Positions 26,061 through 36,130 are shown, counted from the first letter of the stretch. The stretch is DNA of 64,000 nt from Enterococcus faecalis_A (GCA_051295955.1 JBPDWA010000002.1:337175-401174), one strand, 5' to 3'. Notes: a model not told the origin generated them from the sequence alone. Numbers and translations: made by a program.

Positions 26061-26546
26061 ATGCGTTGTCCAAGATGTCATCATAATAATTCTCGTGTTA
26101 TTGATAGCCGCCAAGCAGATGACGGCCGGGCTATTCGGCGTCGTAGAGAATGCGAAAGCTGCGGCAATCGTTTTACGACATTTGAAAGAATTGAAGCAGC
26201 GCCATTATTAGTGATTAAGAAAAATGGCGATCGAGAAGAATTTAATCGAGATAAAATCTTACGAGGCTTGATTCGTTCCGCTGAAAAACGGCCAGTAGCT
26301 ATGGAACAGATGGTCCAAATTGTCGATAATGTGGAAAATCGCGTACGTAGTTTAGGGGAAAATGAAGTTTCCACCAATCTGATTGGCGAATTTGTGATGG
26401 AAGATTTAGTCGACTTGGACGAAATTGCTTATATTCGTTTTGCAAGTGTTTATCGGCAGTTTAAAGATATGAGTGTCTTTTTGAAGGAACTTCAAGGAAT
26501 TGTTGATAAAGCTAAATCTACAGACACGCCAGAGACAAACAGTTAA
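26061..26546 (+). CDS. nrdR: Transcriptional repressor NrdR
   Basis: A 161-residue nucleotide-sensing repressor of ribonucleotide reductase genes. It has an N-terminal zinc ribbon (CPRC...CESC within the first 34 residues), the RRRRECESCGNRFTTFE stretch, and an ATP-cone (about 46-136, VIKKNGDREEFNRDKILRGL). ATG 26061 is the family start (MRCPRC); the in-frame GTG at 26052 overlaps the ribosome site GAGGTG. Confidence 0.96.
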   Translation: MRCPRCHHNNSRVIDSRQADDGRAIRRRRECESCGNRFTTFERIEAAPLLVIKKNGDREEFNRDKILRGLIRSAEKRPVAMEQMVQIVDNVENRVRSLGENEVSTNLIGEFVMEDLVDLDEIAYIRFASVYRQFKDMSVFLKELQGIVDKAKSTDTPETNS

Positions 26547-26562
26547 AAAAGGAGGTCTTTCC

Positions 26563-27972
26563 TTGAGAGATGATCGGAAAGGAATCCAACCAAAACATAT
26601 ATTAACAGCAGCGATCAGTACACCGCTGACTGATCAAGATATTAAAGTGTTAACATTCTTATATCAGCCAATAGTTGGTGCCAACGGTTTAAGCTTGTAT
26701 TTGACGTTGCTATCTGAAATTGATGAAAACGGTCAAAGTGATGAACTCTTTCATGCTGATATAATTACTATGTTGGATTTGAGTATTCAACAACTTCAGC
26801 AGGCCAGGGAAAAATTAGAAGGGATTGGGTTATTAGAAACGTTTCTAAAAAAAGATAACGTTTTAGGGCCTCATTATCTTTATTTGTTGCGACCGCCAGA
26901 AACTTCTCAACGTTTTTTTCAAGACGATGTCTTAGCTTTGGTTTTGTTAAATCGAGTCGGTCAACGAAAATTTGCTAAATTAGTGGAGCGTTTTCAACCT
27001 AAAATTATTGATACTGCAGGTTGTGAAAATATTTCCGCTAGTTTTAACACTGTCTATGCTTTTAAAGAAGAACAAATTGTAGCGGAAAATCAGCGGTTGC
27101 AACAAGTGAAAACATCCTTTGATAATCAGCTTTCCGCCAAAAATGTGTCAGCAAAAACTAATTCATTTGATTGGTCGTGCTTTGTTGAGGGGCTTCATCG
27201 GTTAGGGATTCAGTTACCAGAAGATGAAAATACTTTTAAAGAAGAAGTTTATGTGTTTCATCTGTTATATGGAATCACTGAGTTGGATATGGTGGACTTT
27301 GCGTCCAAATCGTTTGATTATTATACTAGCCGAATTGTTAAAAAAGAATTCGAACGGACGATCTACCAAGCATTTGATATGGATAAAAAACAGCACTCAT
27401 CAGCGCTCATGCGTAATGAAACTGCAGATTTATCCCCTTCTGAGCAGCAAACGTATCGCTATAATTCCCTACAGCTAGCAGGGTTTTCTCAACTGGATAT
27501 TCAAGTGATTTTAGATAGTGAGCAGCATGCACCGCTGCAATATTTAGAAGCGCTAAAAAAAGAGCGTGGAGGATATACGACCCCTCAAGAGCGCTCCTTG
27601 ATTAAATACTTAGTCACTAAATCCGGCTTACCTAACAGTGTTATTAATGTGTTAATTAACTACGTTTACAATATCCAACAGCAGCCGACCCTTAAGGCTG
27701 AATATGTTAATCGTATCGCAAATGAATGGGCTCAAAGTGAGATCAACTCTCCGGAAAAAGCGATTGAACATGTACGTGAGCTAGCTAAAAAAAGCCAAGA
27801 AAAGCAACAACAACGCAAACAACAATATCAAGGAAAACGTCCTATGTTGCGGCAGGAAACATTGCCGGATTGGGTAGAACATCCAGTTTCGGAAAAGAAA
27901 TTATCGAAAGAAAAACAGGCTCAACTGGAAGAAGAACTACAAAATCTGTTAAACGGAGAGGAGGATAAATAA
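26563..27972 (+). CDS. dnaB: Replication initiation and membrane attachment protein DnaB
   Basis: A 469-residue primosome protein of Firmicutes, used with DnaD and DnaI to load the replicative helicase at origin and restart sites. It starts at TTG 26563, 6 bp after an ideal AAGGAGGT; no ATG fits. The C-terminal DnaB_2 domain is seen around LIKYLVTKSGLPNSVINVLI and YVNRIANEWAQSEI, followed by a basic Gln-rich tail. It overlaps dnaI by one base. Confidence 0.93.
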   Translation: MRDDRKGIQPKHILTAAISTPLTDQDIKVLTFLYQPIVGANGLSLYLTLLSEIDENGQSDELFHADIITMLDLSIQQLQQAREKLEGIGLLETFLKKDNVLGPHYLYLLRPPETSQRFFQDDVLALVLLNRVGQRKFAKLVERFQPKIIDTAGCENISASFNTVYAFKEEQIVAENQRLQQVKTSFDNQLSAKNVSAKTNSFDWSCFVEGLHRLGIQLPEDENTFKEEVYVFHLLYGITELDMVDFASKSFDYYTSRIVKKEFERTIYQAFDMDKKQHSSALMRNETADLSPSEQQTYRYNSLQLAGFSQLDIQVILDSEQHAPLQYLEALKKERGGYTTPQERSLIKYLVTKSGLPNSVINVLINYVYNIQQQPTLKAEYVNRIANEWAQSEINSPEKAIEHVRELAKKSQEKQQQRKQQYQGKRPMLRQETLPDWVEHPVSEKKLSKEKQAQLEEELQNLLNGEEDK

Positions 27973-28901
27973 TGGAAGATGTGGGCAAAGAACTGTCAAA
28001 AATTATTCAAAAACGGGCGTTTAATCAGCGTTATGAAACGCTGGTCAACGAAGTGCTCAAAGACGAAGATGTCCAAAACTTCATTCAAGAACATCGCCAC
28101 CGTTTAACGGATGAAGATATTCGCAAAAGTTATGCCAAACTTTATGAATTCGTACAGGAGAAGAAAAAGTTCCAATTAAATGATCCGACTATGATCGCTC
28201 CTGGCTATGAGCCGAAATTAGCATTGAATTTTCACTATATCGATGTGACATATGTACCGACTGCGGCTTTGCTTGCCCGTCAGAAAGAAGAAGAAATTCG
28301 TAGCCGCGTCAAAGCCATGGATATGCCCAAAGATGTGAGAGAAGCGAGTTTACGCAATTTTGATACGACGTCAGAAGGTAGAGCGGAAGCCTTGGCTGCT
28401 GCAATGAAATTAATTAGAGCCTATCCGGAAAGTCCTAAAGAGTTTCATAAGGGACTTTATTTGCAAGGGACGTTCGGTGTTGGTAAGTCATTTCTGTTGG
28501 GAGCAATCGCTAATGCCTTAGCAGAGCGTGGGTTCATTACCACGATTGTCCATTTTCCAACGTTTACAGTTGAGATGAAACAGGCGATTGCTAAAGATTT
28601 AGTGGGAGAAAAACTAGATGCTGTTAAAAAATCCCCGATTTTGATGATTGATGATATTGGTGCCGAGTCGATGACGAGCTGGATTCGTGATGATGTGCTT
28701 AGCGTGATTTTACAATATCGGATGCAAGAGCAATTAGTTACTTTCTTTTCTTCTAATTTAACGATGAAGGACTTGGAACAACATTTAACCGTTACTCAGC
28801 GAGGAGAGCAGGAGCCCTTGAAAGCACGGCGCATTATGGAGCGTATTCGCTACTTGTCTAAAGAGGTTATGATGTCCGGGCAAGATCGCCGTAATGGCTA
28901 A
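27972..28901 (+). CDS. dnaI: Primosomal helicase loader DnaI
   Basis: A 309-residue AAA+ protein that loads the replicative helicase. The N-terminal domain (about 1-130) binds helicase; the AAA+ part has Walker A GTFGVGKSFLLG and Walker B ILMIDDIGAES, with sensor TFFSSNLTMKDLE. Start ATG is coupled to the dnaB stop (TAATG). Confidence 0.95.
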   Translation: MEDVGKELSKIIQKRAFNQRYETLVNEVLKDEDVQNFIQEHRHRLTDEDIRKSYAKLYEFVQEKKKFQLNDPTMIAPGYEPKLALNFHYIDVTYVPTAALLARQKEEEIRSRVKAMDMPKDVREASLRNFDTTSEGRAEALAAAMKLIRAYPESPKEFHKGLYLQGTFGVGKSFLLGAIANALAERGFITTIVHFPTFTVEMKQAIAKDLVGEKLDAVKKSPILMIDDIGAESMTSWIRDDVLSVILQYRMQEQLVTFFSSNLTMKDLEQHLTVTQRGEQEPLKARRIMERIRYLSKEVMMSGQDRRNG

Positions 28902-28945
28902 AAAGTAAGGTTGTCCTGACAGATGTTAAAAAATCGATCAATTAG

Positions 28946-28985
28946 AAAAAGCCGCTCAATTTATTTTTAGATTGAGCGGCTTTTG
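28946..28985. terminator. Bidirectional terminator between dnaI and the minus-strand aminotransferase
   Basis: AAAAAGCCGCTCAAT (28946-28960) pairs with ATTGAGCGGCTTTT (28971-28984), flanked by A-run and T-run, so it can serve both convergent units. A partial copy of the arm (TTGAGCGGCTTTTATAA) recurs near 29,096. The remaining bases to 29,155 hold nothing recognisable. Confidence 0.88.
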
Positions 28986-29154
28986 TGTAGTGGCCGAAAA
29001 AACTGAGTGCTGGGCACCGTTTTAAAGAAAGGCTGAGCCAGCCATTGATATGTTTGAGCAACTGGAGTATAAGCTGTGCAAAAGGCTTTTTCTATTGAGC
29101 GGCTTTTATAAAATTATTGGAAACCTGACGGGTAGCCACTACTTATTCATAAAG

Positions 29155-30309
29155 TTACGTTAATTTTAGTTTTTCAATACGATCAAAGGCTGCTTTAAGG
29201 AGCGATCGATCTTGCGTAGCAGCTAAGCGGATATAATCATCGCCAGTTGTTTCGCCAAAAGCTTTCCCAGGGATAACTAAAACTTTGGCTTCACGCAAAA
29301 GTTTTTCAACAAAAGGAACAGAAGTCAAGCCGGATTTTTTGATATTAATAAAGGCGTAAATACTGCCTTTTACCGGATGTAAGGACAAAAATGGAACTGC
29401 CGCCACTCGCTTGGCTACGTAGTCAAGTCGCGCTTGGAAAACTTCAACAATAGGAGTGGTTAATTCAGTGAAATGATTCAGTGCGTAAATTCCAGCTTGT
29501 TGCGAAATAGAAGGCGCAGAATACGTAATGCTTTCATTAATTTGTTTCGCTACTTCATTAATATACGCTGGGGCAATCATATAACCAATTCGCCAACCAG
29601 TCATAGCAAAGGCTTTTGAAAAACTACCTAAAGTAATCGTATGCTCAGGTGCAAAAGTTGCCATTGGTACGAAAGTGTCATGGAAACAAAAAGCTTCGTA
29701 AACTTCATCGGATAAAATATAAAAATCATGTTCTTGCGCCAAAGCAGCAATAGCTTCGAAAGTTGCTTTTGAAAAAACAGCACCTGTTGGGTTGTTTGGC
29801 GAATTAATAATCAACGCTTTTGTTTTCGGTGTGATCTTTGTTTTGAGTAAATCCAAATTAATTTGGAACCCATCTTCTTCATAAGTAGGTAAGAAAATCG
29901 GTTGACCACCGGCAAAAAGTACTTGGTCTTTATAAGGTGAGAAATACGGTTCATGAATAATTACTTCATCACCAGAATCCAAGATTACTTGCAGTGCTAA
30001 ATACATGCCATGCAATGCGCCAACTGTTGCACGAATTTGGGTGGGATGAACCTCCAGCTGATAATGATTTTGATAAAAATTACTTACAGCTGAAAGAAAT
30101 GCTTGGCTGCCATCTGCAGCCGTATATTTGGTATGCCCATTTTTGGCATCCAGCAAGGCTTGTTGGATAATGCGTTCATCGGTAATTAAGTCAGGATCAC
30201 CAATGGACAAATCTAACAGATCTGGTGTTTTTTTGGCTAAAGTTGCAATGTCCATTAATAAATTTTCTTTTGGAATTTGGTGGCGCAGCGCAATTTTTGA
30301 ACGATCCAT
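29155..30309 (-). CDS. Pyridoxal-phosphate aminotransferase, class I/II
   Basis: A 384-residue fold-type I aminotransferase. Key sites: SPNNPTGAVF, LSDEVYEAF, and the PLP-lysine region TLGSFSKAFAMTGWRIGY, plus the C-terminal Arg in GDDYIRLAATQ. Probably an aspartate/aromatic or N-acetyldiaminopimelate-type enzyme; substrate cannot be fixed. It is 13 bp downstream of glnQ on the same strand, suggesting co-transcription with the amino acid transporter. Confidence 0.9.
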   Translation of the reverse strand: MDRSKIALRHQIPKENLLMDIATLAKKTPDLLDLSIGDPDLITDERIIQQALLDAKNGHTKYTAADGSQAFLSAVSNFYQNHYQLEVHPTQIRATVGALHGMYLALQVILDSGDEVIIHEPYFSPYKDQVLFAGGQPIFLPTYEEDGFQINLDLLKTKITPKTKALIINSPNNPTGAVFSKATFEAIAALAQEHDFYILSDEVYEAFCFHDTFVPMATFAPEHTITLGSFSKAFAMTGWRIGYMIAPAYINEVAKQINESITYSAPSISQQAGIYALNHFTELTTPIVEVFQARLDYVAKRVAAVPFLSLHPVKGSIYAFINIKKSGLTSVPFVEKLLREAKVLVIPGKAFGETTGDDYIRLAATQDRSLLKAAFDRIEKLKLT

Positions 30310-30322
30310 ACGAGTGTCTCCT

Positions 30323-31045
30323 TTATAATACTTTTCTTAAAAAATCTTGGGTTCGTGGGTTGCTAGGGTTACCAAAAATTTCATTCGGTGTTCCAGCTTC
30401 TTGAATAATTCCGCCGTCCATAAAGATCACACGATCGGCTACTTCTCTGGCAAATCCCATTTCATGAGTAACCACCACCATCGTCATTCCTTCTAAGGCT
30501 AGAGCTTTCATGACCGCTAGCACCTCACCAACCATCTCCGGATCCAAAGCAGAAGTTGGTTCGTCAAACAGCATTACGTCTGGTTCCATTGCTAAAGCTC
30601 TAGCAATTGCGACCCGTTGTTGTTGACCACCGGAAAGCTGCGCCGGGTAGTGAAAGCTTTTTTCTGCTAAGCCAACTTGTTCCAATAAAGCTAGCGCTTG
30701 TTTTTTCGCATATTCCGGTTTGATTTTTTTAACTTTAATCGGACTGATCGTTAAGTTTTCTAAGACGGTTTTATGAGGAAATAAATTAAAACTTTGAAAA
30801 ACCATTCCCATTTTTTGGCGAATTTGATCAATGTTGCTTTCTTTAGCTAAAATATTTTTCCCTTCAAATTCAATCATACCATCAGTTGGTGTCTCTAAAA
30901 GATTTAAGCAGCGAAGAAATGTACTTTTGCCACTACCAGAAGGTCCAATAATTACTACTACTTCTCCTGGATGAACAGTCAAATCAATGCCTTTTAAGAC
31001 ATCATTTTTGCCAAATGTTTTATGCAAGTTTTTAATATTAATCAC
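30323..31045 (-). CDS. glnQ: Amino acid ABC transporter ATPase (GlnQ type)
   Basis: A 240-residue ATPase with Walker A GPSGSGKSTFLR, signature LSGGQQQRVAIARAL, Walker B VMLFDEPTSALDPE and H-loop VVTHEMGFA, the polar amino acid family pattern. It overlaps the fused binding-protein/permease gene by 8 bp, so together they form a full importer, probably for glutamine or a related polar amino acid. Confidence 0.93.
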   Translation of the reverse strand: MINIKNLHKTFGKNDVLKGIDLTVHPGEVVVIIGPSGSGKSTFLRCLNLLETPTDGMIEFEGKNILAKESNIDQIRQKMGMVFQSFNLFPHKTVLENLTISPIKVKKIKPEYAKKQALALLEQVGLAEKSFHYPAQLSGGQQQRVAIARALAMEPDVMLFDEPTSALDPEMVGEVLAVMKALALEGMTMVVVTHEMGFAREVADRVIFMDGGIIQEAGTPNEIFGNPSNPRTQDFLRKVL

Positions 31046-32501
31046 TGGTGCTCATTCTCCTTTCAGCAATGCCCAACAGACGAGAGAGGGTAAAGGTTAA
31101 AACAAAATAAATTAATGAAACGACTAAATACGGCAAGAAAGGCTTGAAGCTGGCGCCTTGCACATTTCCAGCTTGAAAAATTAATTCAGAAACCCCAATG
31201 ACAGATACAACGGAAGATTCTTTAATAACCGTTACAAATTCATTCCCAAGCGCTGGTAAAATATTTTTGATCGCTTGCGGGAATATAATAAAGCGCATTG
31301 CTTGTGCTTGATTCATACCTAACGAACGTGCAGCTTCCAGCTGTCCTTTATTGACGGCGTTAATGCCGGCTCGAATGATCTCAGCTACATAAGCCCCACT
31401 ATTTAACGCTAAGGCAATACAACCGGCTGCTATTTTTGATAAATCAAGACCAAGAACACCCGTACCAAAGTACACAATAAAAATTTGGACTAACAGCGGC
31501 GTTCCCCGGACATATTCAATGTAGGCAGTTGCTAAACCACGCAAAAGCTTAGATTGTGCCAATTTCATTAAGGCCAATAGACCACCTAAGATGGCACCGA
31601 ATAAAACACCGATAAAGGCTAAAAAGATCGTATAGCCAGCGCCACTAAGGTAATATTTTCCATATTTTTCTAAGAAGCTTTTATTATCGGCGAACATTAG
31701 TTTGTTCGCTTCTTTTTGATAGCCATCCATTAATTTTTGATCGTCGATTTCTTTAATAGAAGCATTTACTTTTTTTTCTAAGATCGGTGCATTTTTTGAA
31801 AAGGCTACCGCTGCATCTTTTTCACCATTTTGAAAGGTGATATCAGCAAAAGCCAAATCCTTATTTTGTGCAATATAGGCTTCAGCTACTGGGCCTTCAA
31901 TAACCGCTGCCTCAATTTTTTTATTTTTTAAATTCATGATTATGTCCGGAATTTTTTGTAGCGAAGTCGGAATAGCACCGGTCATTTCATTTTTGATTAG
32001 TTCTTCTTGTGTCGTTTGTTTTTGAGCACCAACATTAATTCCGTTGAAATCTTTAGTAGAAGTAAACCTTGTTTCATCATCTTTGCGCACGATAACTCGC
32101 TGTTTTACGTGCATGTAAGGCAGTGAAAAACTAACTTCCTGCAAGCGTTCTGGCGTCGGAGACATTCCGGAAATAACCATATCAATTTTGCCGGTTTTTA
32201 AGGCACCTAAAAGTGCGTCAAAGCCTAATTCTTCGATTTTTAGCTTTACACCTAAGTCAGCAGCAATTTTTTGAGCAATAGAAATATCAAAGCCGACCAC
32301 TTGATCTTTGCCATCCACCGTTGCATGAAATTCATAAGGGGCGTAATCAGCAGAAAGACCGACAATTAGCTCGCCTTTTTTTATGATTGAATCATAGACT
32401 GGGTCTTTTTCAGCTGCCATACTAGCTTTAAAAGGTAGTAATGTCAGTGCTAGGCAGAAAAATAAAAGGATAAGAGCACAACTTTTTTTAATAATTTTCA
32501 T
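31038..32501 (-). CDS. Amino acid ABC transporter, fused substrate-binding protein and permease
   Basis: A 487-residue fusion: signal/membrane segment (about 7-28), periplasmic-type binding domain (about 35-265; KKGELIVGLSADYAPYEF, GALKTGKIDMVISGMS), and a permease domain (about 285-480) with the EAA-type loop AARSLGMNQAQAMRFIIFPQAIK. Fusions of GlnH and GlnP are usual in enterococci and lactococci, where the binding domain is tethered to the translocator. Confidence 0.93.
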   Translation of the reverse strand: MKIIKKSCALILLFFCLALTLLPFKASMAAEKDPVYDSIIKKGELIVGLSADYAPYEFHATVDGKDQVVGFDISIAQKIAADLGVKLKIEELGFDALLGALKTGKIDMVISGMSPTPERLQEVSFSLPYMHVKQRVIVRKDDETRFTSTKDFNGINVGAQKQTTQEELIKNEMTGAIPTSLQKIPDIIMNLKNKKIEAAVIEGPVAEAYIAQNKDLAFADITFQNGEKDAAVAFSKNAPILEKKVNASIKEIDDQKLMDGYQKEANKLMFADNKSFLEKYGKYYLSGAGYTIFLAFIGVLFGAILGGLLALMKLAQSKLLRGLATAYIEYVRGTPLLVQIFIVYFGTGVLGLDLSKIAAGCIALALNSGAYVAEIIRAGINAVNKGQLEAARSLGMNQAQAMRFIIFPQAIKNILPALGNEFVTVIKESSVVSVIGVSELIFQAGNVQGASFKPFLPYLVVSLIYFVLTFTLSRLLGIAERRMSTSD

Positions 32502-32675
32502 TTTTTAACCCCTTTTCGCGTAATTATTCAATAAATATTCATGAAATGTCTATAAAATGTATAAAAATTTATTGTTTTTGGATTTGGATTATCATATCAT
32601 AGATTTAATGAAAGGAAAAGCTGTTTTGAAAAAAATGTTAATTTTTTCTTTTAATAAAAAAGAGGAGGAATTTAG

Positions 32676-33779
32676 ATGAATCAATCATTGATTGTTAGAG
32701 GAGGCCCTCAAGAATATGAATGCAAAATCGGAGCTTGGACCGACTTGGAGCTTCATTTAAATCGTCGTAATATTCAACGAGTTTTAGTGCTTCATGGTGA
32801 GCAATCCTGGCAAGTGGCAGCACCGTTTTTTCCAAAATTTAAAGAGGTTCAAGCGGTGTTTGAGCCTTATGGCGGCCAGTGTACGGACCAACGAATTCAA
32901 GAGGTTATAGCCAGTGTTCATCAACAAAAAAGTCAAGCTATTATAGCAGTAGGCGGGGGGACCGTTTCAGATTTAGGGAAAGCTGTAGCTCATCGTGGTC
33001 GGGTACCAATCATTATTTTACCTACCTTAGCAGCAACTTGTGCAGCTTGGACACCGCTAAGCGTGATCTATCAGTCAAATGGTGCCATGGATCGTTATGA
33101 AGTCTTTCCTACCGCTAATGCGTTGGTTTTATTGGAACCTCGTGTTATTTTGGCTTCCCCAATATCATTGATGATCGCTGGAATCGGAGATACTTTGGCA
33201 AAGTGGTATGAAGCAGATGCAATGATCAGCCAATTATCGGTGGCTTCAATGGAAATCCAAGTCGCAGCTTTTGCTGCAAAAAAATGTCGTGATATTTTAT
33301 TGGAAGACAGTCTGGCGGCTATAGGAGCGATGCAGACTCAAACGTTAAATCAAGCCTTTTTAAATGTCATAGAAACCAATATATTCGTTGGTGGAATGGT
33401 GGGCGGCTTTGGGGATGATTATGGTCGGACCGCAGGAGCCCATTCCATTCATGACGCTTTAACGATTTTGCCGCAAAGCCATCAACAACTTCATGGCAAT
33501 AAAGTAGCTTATGGCGTGTTAGTCCAGCTGGTAATTGAAGAAAAATGGCAAGAAATTGAGTTTTTGCTGCCTTTTTATCAACAAATTGGTCTGCCGATTT
33601 CTTTAAAAGCGATGAAAATGGATCATATATCTGCTGAGGATCTACAAGCAGTGGCTGAACGAGCTTGTGCACCGGGAGAAACTATCTTTTATATGAAAGA
33701 AACTATCACCCCTAAAGTAGTGGCTGATGCTATGCAACGTTTGGAACAATTTGTCCTTCAGTCAGTTGCCAACCAATGA
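32676..33779 (+). CDS. Iron-containing alcohol dehydrogenase family protein (GldA-like)
   Basis: A 367-residue dehydrogenase-fold protein with nucleotide-binding VGGGTVSDLGKAVAHR and metal-ligand motifs in the GldA order: GIGDTLAKWYEA (Asp), GAHSIHDAL (His) and LHGNKVAYG (His). Probably a glycerol dehydrogenase or hydroxy-ketone reductase; exact substrate unknown. AAGAGGAGG ribosome site. It is monocistronic between divergent gln genes and tgt. Confidence 0.82.
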   Translation: MNQSLIVRGGPQEYECKIGAWTDLELHLNRRNIQRVLVLHGEQSWQVAAPFFPKFKEVQAVFEPYGGQCTDQRIQEVIASVHQQKSQAIIAVGGGTVSDLGKAVAHRGRVPIIILPTLAATCAAWTPLSVIYQSNGAMDRYEVFPTANALVLLEPRVILASPISLMIAGIGDTLAKWYEADAMISQLSVASMEIQVAAFAAKKCRDILLEDSLAAIGAMQTQTLNQAFLNVIETNIFVGGMVGGFGDDYGRTAGAHSIHDALTILPQSHQQLHGNKVAYGVLVQLVIEEKWQEIEFLLPFYQQIGLPISLKAMKMDHISAEDLQAVAERACAPGETIFYMKETITPKVVADAMQRLEQFVLQSVANQ

Positions 33780-33925
33780 TTGCTTGACAGCTATTCACCT
33801 ATTAACTTTCTGGCTTGATCTCTCCAAAAACCGAACCAAAGAATAGGCTGGCAAACCTTGCAAAAGCAAAGGAAAAAAAGTATGATGGGAAGAGTATAAA
33901 TTATCAGAAGAAAGTAGGGAAATGA

Positions 33926-35071
33926 ATGACGGAGCCAGCCATTCGTTATCGTTTAATAAAAAAAGAAAAGCACACAGGTGCGCGCTTAGGTGAGTTAATT
34001 ACTCCTCATGGCACCTTTCCAACACCAATGTTTATGCCGGTAGGGACTTTGGCAACGGTGAAAACTATGTCGCCAGAAGAACTAAAACAAATGGGAGCCG
34101 GTGTTATTTTAAGTAATACGTATCATTTATGGCTACGTCCTGGGGAAGATTTGGTGGAAGCTGCCGGCGGACTGCATAAATTTATGAATTGGGATCAGCC
34201 TATCCTTACTGACTCAGGCGGTTTTCAAGTATTCTCGTTAAGTGATATGCGCCAAATTGAAGAAGAAGGTGTTCATTTTAGAAATCATTTAAATGGTTCA
34301 AAAATGTTTTTATCTCCTGAAAAAGCAATTGATATTCAAAATAAATTAGGCTCTGACATTATGATGAGCTTCGATGAATGCCCACCGTTTGATGAAAGCT
34401 ATGATTATGTAAAACGCTCCATTGAACGAACCTCCCGCTGGGCCGAACGAGGCTTAAAAACTCATAAAAACCCGGATCGGCAAGGCCTTTTCGGTATTAT
34501 CCAAGGTGCTGGCTTTGAAGATTTACGGCGCCAAAGTGCCAAGGAATTAGTTAGCATGGATTTTCCAGGCTATTCAATTGGCGGTCTTTCAGTTGGTGAA
34601 CCAAAGGCTGAAATGAATCGTGTATTGGAATTTACTACTCCTTTAATTCCTGAAAATAAACCGCGTTATTTGATGGGAGTTGGTGCTGCTGATTCATTGA
34701 TCGATGGTGTAATTCGAGGGGTGGATATGTTTGACTGCGTATTGCCGACGCGGATTGCCCGCAACGGAACGTGCATGACCTCTAAAGGACGTCTAGTAGT
34801 GAAAAATGCGCAATATGCTCGAGACTTCAGACCTTTAGATGAAAAATGCGACTGTTACACTTGCAAAAACTATACACGAGCGTATATTCGTCATTTAATT
34901 AAATGTGACGAAACCTTTGGCATTCGTTTAACTTCTTATCATAATTTGTATTTCTTACTAAACTTAATGAAACAAGTACGTCAAGCAATTATGGATGACC
35001 GGTTGCTGGAGTTTCGCGCAGCCTTCTTTGAAGAATATGGTTATAATCAGCCAGGAGCAAAAAGTTTTTAA
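33926..35071 (+). CDS. tgt: Queuine tRNA-ribosyltransferase
   Basis: A 381-residue enzyme that exchanges guanine-34 of His, Asp, Asn and Tyr tRNAs for a queuosine precursor. Motifs: DSGGFQVFSL (substrate Asp), FGIIQGAGFEDLR, SIGGLSVGEP, DCVLPTRIARNGT (nucleophile Asp), and the zinc site CDCYTCKNYTRAYIRHL. It is followed by yajC as in many Firmicutes. Confidence 0.97.
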   Translation: MTEPAIRYRLIKKEKHTGARLGELITPHGTFPTPMFMPVGTLATVKTMSPEELKQMGAGVILSNTYHLWLRPGEDLVEAAGGLHKFMNWDQPILTDSGGFQVFSLSDMRQIEEEGVHFRNHLNGSKMFLSPEKAIDIQNKLGSDIMMSFDECPPFDESYDYVKRSIERTSRWAERGLKTHKNPDRQGLFGIIQGAGFEDLRRQSAKELVSMDFPGYSIGGLSVGEPKAEMNRVLEFTTPLIPENKPRYLMGVGAADSLIDGVIRGVDMFDCVLPTRIARNGTCMTSKGRLVVKNAQYARDFRPLDEKCDCYTCKNYTRAYIRHLIKCDETFGIRLTSYHNLYFLLNLMKQVRQAIMDDRLLEFRAAFFEEYGYNQPGAKSF

Positions 35072-35154
35072 ATTTTTTTATCATATGACTAGTGTATTTG
35101 CTAAATTTTTGTTACAGTTAAGATTGTGAATACTTAAAAAATGAGGTGAAATAA

Positions 35155-35517
35155 ATGGGCGGCGGAGTTACTATGATTTTTACATTAATCCTGTTGGCAG
35201 GGATGATGTTTTTCATGACGCGTTCTCAAAAGAAACAACAGCAAGAGCGTCAAAAACTATTAAGCACGATGAAATCTGGTGATGCGATCGTAACAATTGG
35301 TGGTTTGCACGGTGTGGTCAGTGAAATAAACGAAAAAACTGTGTTCATTGATTGCGAAGGCATTATCCTTGAATTTGATCGCACAGCCATTCGGACCGTT
35401 ACTCCAGGAACTACCGTAACCACTGATTCAACAGTAACTACAGTAGAACCAACAGAAACAGTTGTTTCTGAGGAAACGACCGATACAGCTGATACGACAA
35501 CTGACAACAAAGACTAA
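35155..35517 (+). CDS. yajC: Sec translocon accessory subunit YajC
   Basis: A 120-residue protein with one N-terminal membrane helix (about 5-22) followed by RSQKKQQQERQKLLSTMKSGDAIVTIGGLHG, the family core. The C-terminal 35 residues are a Thr/Val/Glu low-complexity tail. YajC associates with SecDF/YidC. The linkage to tgt supports the call. Confidence 0.93.
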   Translation: MGGGVTMIFTLILLAGMMFFMTRSQKKQQQERQKLLSTMKSGDAIVTIGGLHGVVSEINEKTVFIDCEGIILEFDRTAIRTVTPGTTVTTDSTVTTVEPTETVVSEETTDTADTTTDNKD

Positions 35518-35746
35518 AACGAAAAAAGTTTCGTTTTAAGAAATAACTGGAGTTCGCCGGAAATTACTTTGTGATTTTCGGCAAATTCAGCTTATTTTCC
35601 AAGGACTTTCAATTCTCACCATAAAGCACTAATTTCTAAAGATTCAGTATCTGTTTGTTTTGACACCACAAAAGGCAAGCGTCTAGCTACTTTGTTGAAT
35701 AGTGAGCAAGCTTTTATGTTTAGACAACAAGGAGGAGGGAAGCACC

Positions 35747-36028
35747 ATGAAAACTTTATCATGGCGACAGAAATTTTTGCTAAAAAAAGTCATAAAAAAG
35801 AAGTGTCAGGTCTTCCAGCAATTGGGCTATTCTTCAGTAAATGAAGATGAACTCATTAATTACTTACTTGCCTACCGTTGGAGACATAAAGAAAAGATGA
35901 CGCTAAAAGCCCGTCGTAAAGACATTCAACAGATTGAACCCAATGACTTTTTTGACTTTCAGCAATTAAAGGCGCAAACGAGCACATTACAACTGAATGA
36001 CTGGCATGATTTGGAAGACCTATTTTAA
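35747..36028 (+). CDS. Post-transcriptional regulator ComN-like
   Basis: A 93-residue basic-to-acidic helical protein (SWRQKFLLKKVIKKKCQVFQQLGYSSVNEDELINYLLAYRW...). Small proteins after yajC with this pattern belong to the Post_transc_reg family (B. subtilis ComN, which acts on the comE mRNA). ATG 35747 follows GGAGGAGGG; the earlier in-frame start would absorb the ribosome site. Function in this organism is inferred. Confidence 0.72.
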   Translation: MKTLSWRQKFLLKKVIKKKCQVFQQLGYSSVNEDELINYLLAYRWRHKEKMTLKARRKDIQQIEPNDFFDFQQLKAQTSTLQLNDWHDLEDLF

Positions 36029-36072
36029 GTTAATAGGCTTCTTTTTTTATACCTTAAAAATTTTTAAAATAT

Positions 36073-36090
36073 TTGTGAAAAAAATCACAT
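36073..36090 (+). promoter_or_regulatory. Rex operator upstream of adhE
   Basis: TTGTGAAAAAAATCACAT is an inverted repeat matching the Rex consensus TTGTGA-N6-TCACAA in 11 of 12 fixed bases. It lies just upstream of the -35 element, so NADH/NAD+ sensing by Rex probably controls adhE. Confidence 0.75.
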
Positions 36091-36096
36091 GAACTA

Positions 36097-36125
36097 TTTA
36101 CAATGGCTGTAAATTATTGTATGAT
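36097..36125 (+). promoter_or_regulatory. adhE promoter
   Basis: -35 TTTACA (36097-36102), 17-bp spacer, -10 TATGAT (36120-36125). It is flanked by two Rex-like inverted repeats. Confidence 0.75.
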
Positions 36126-36130
36126 GTGTA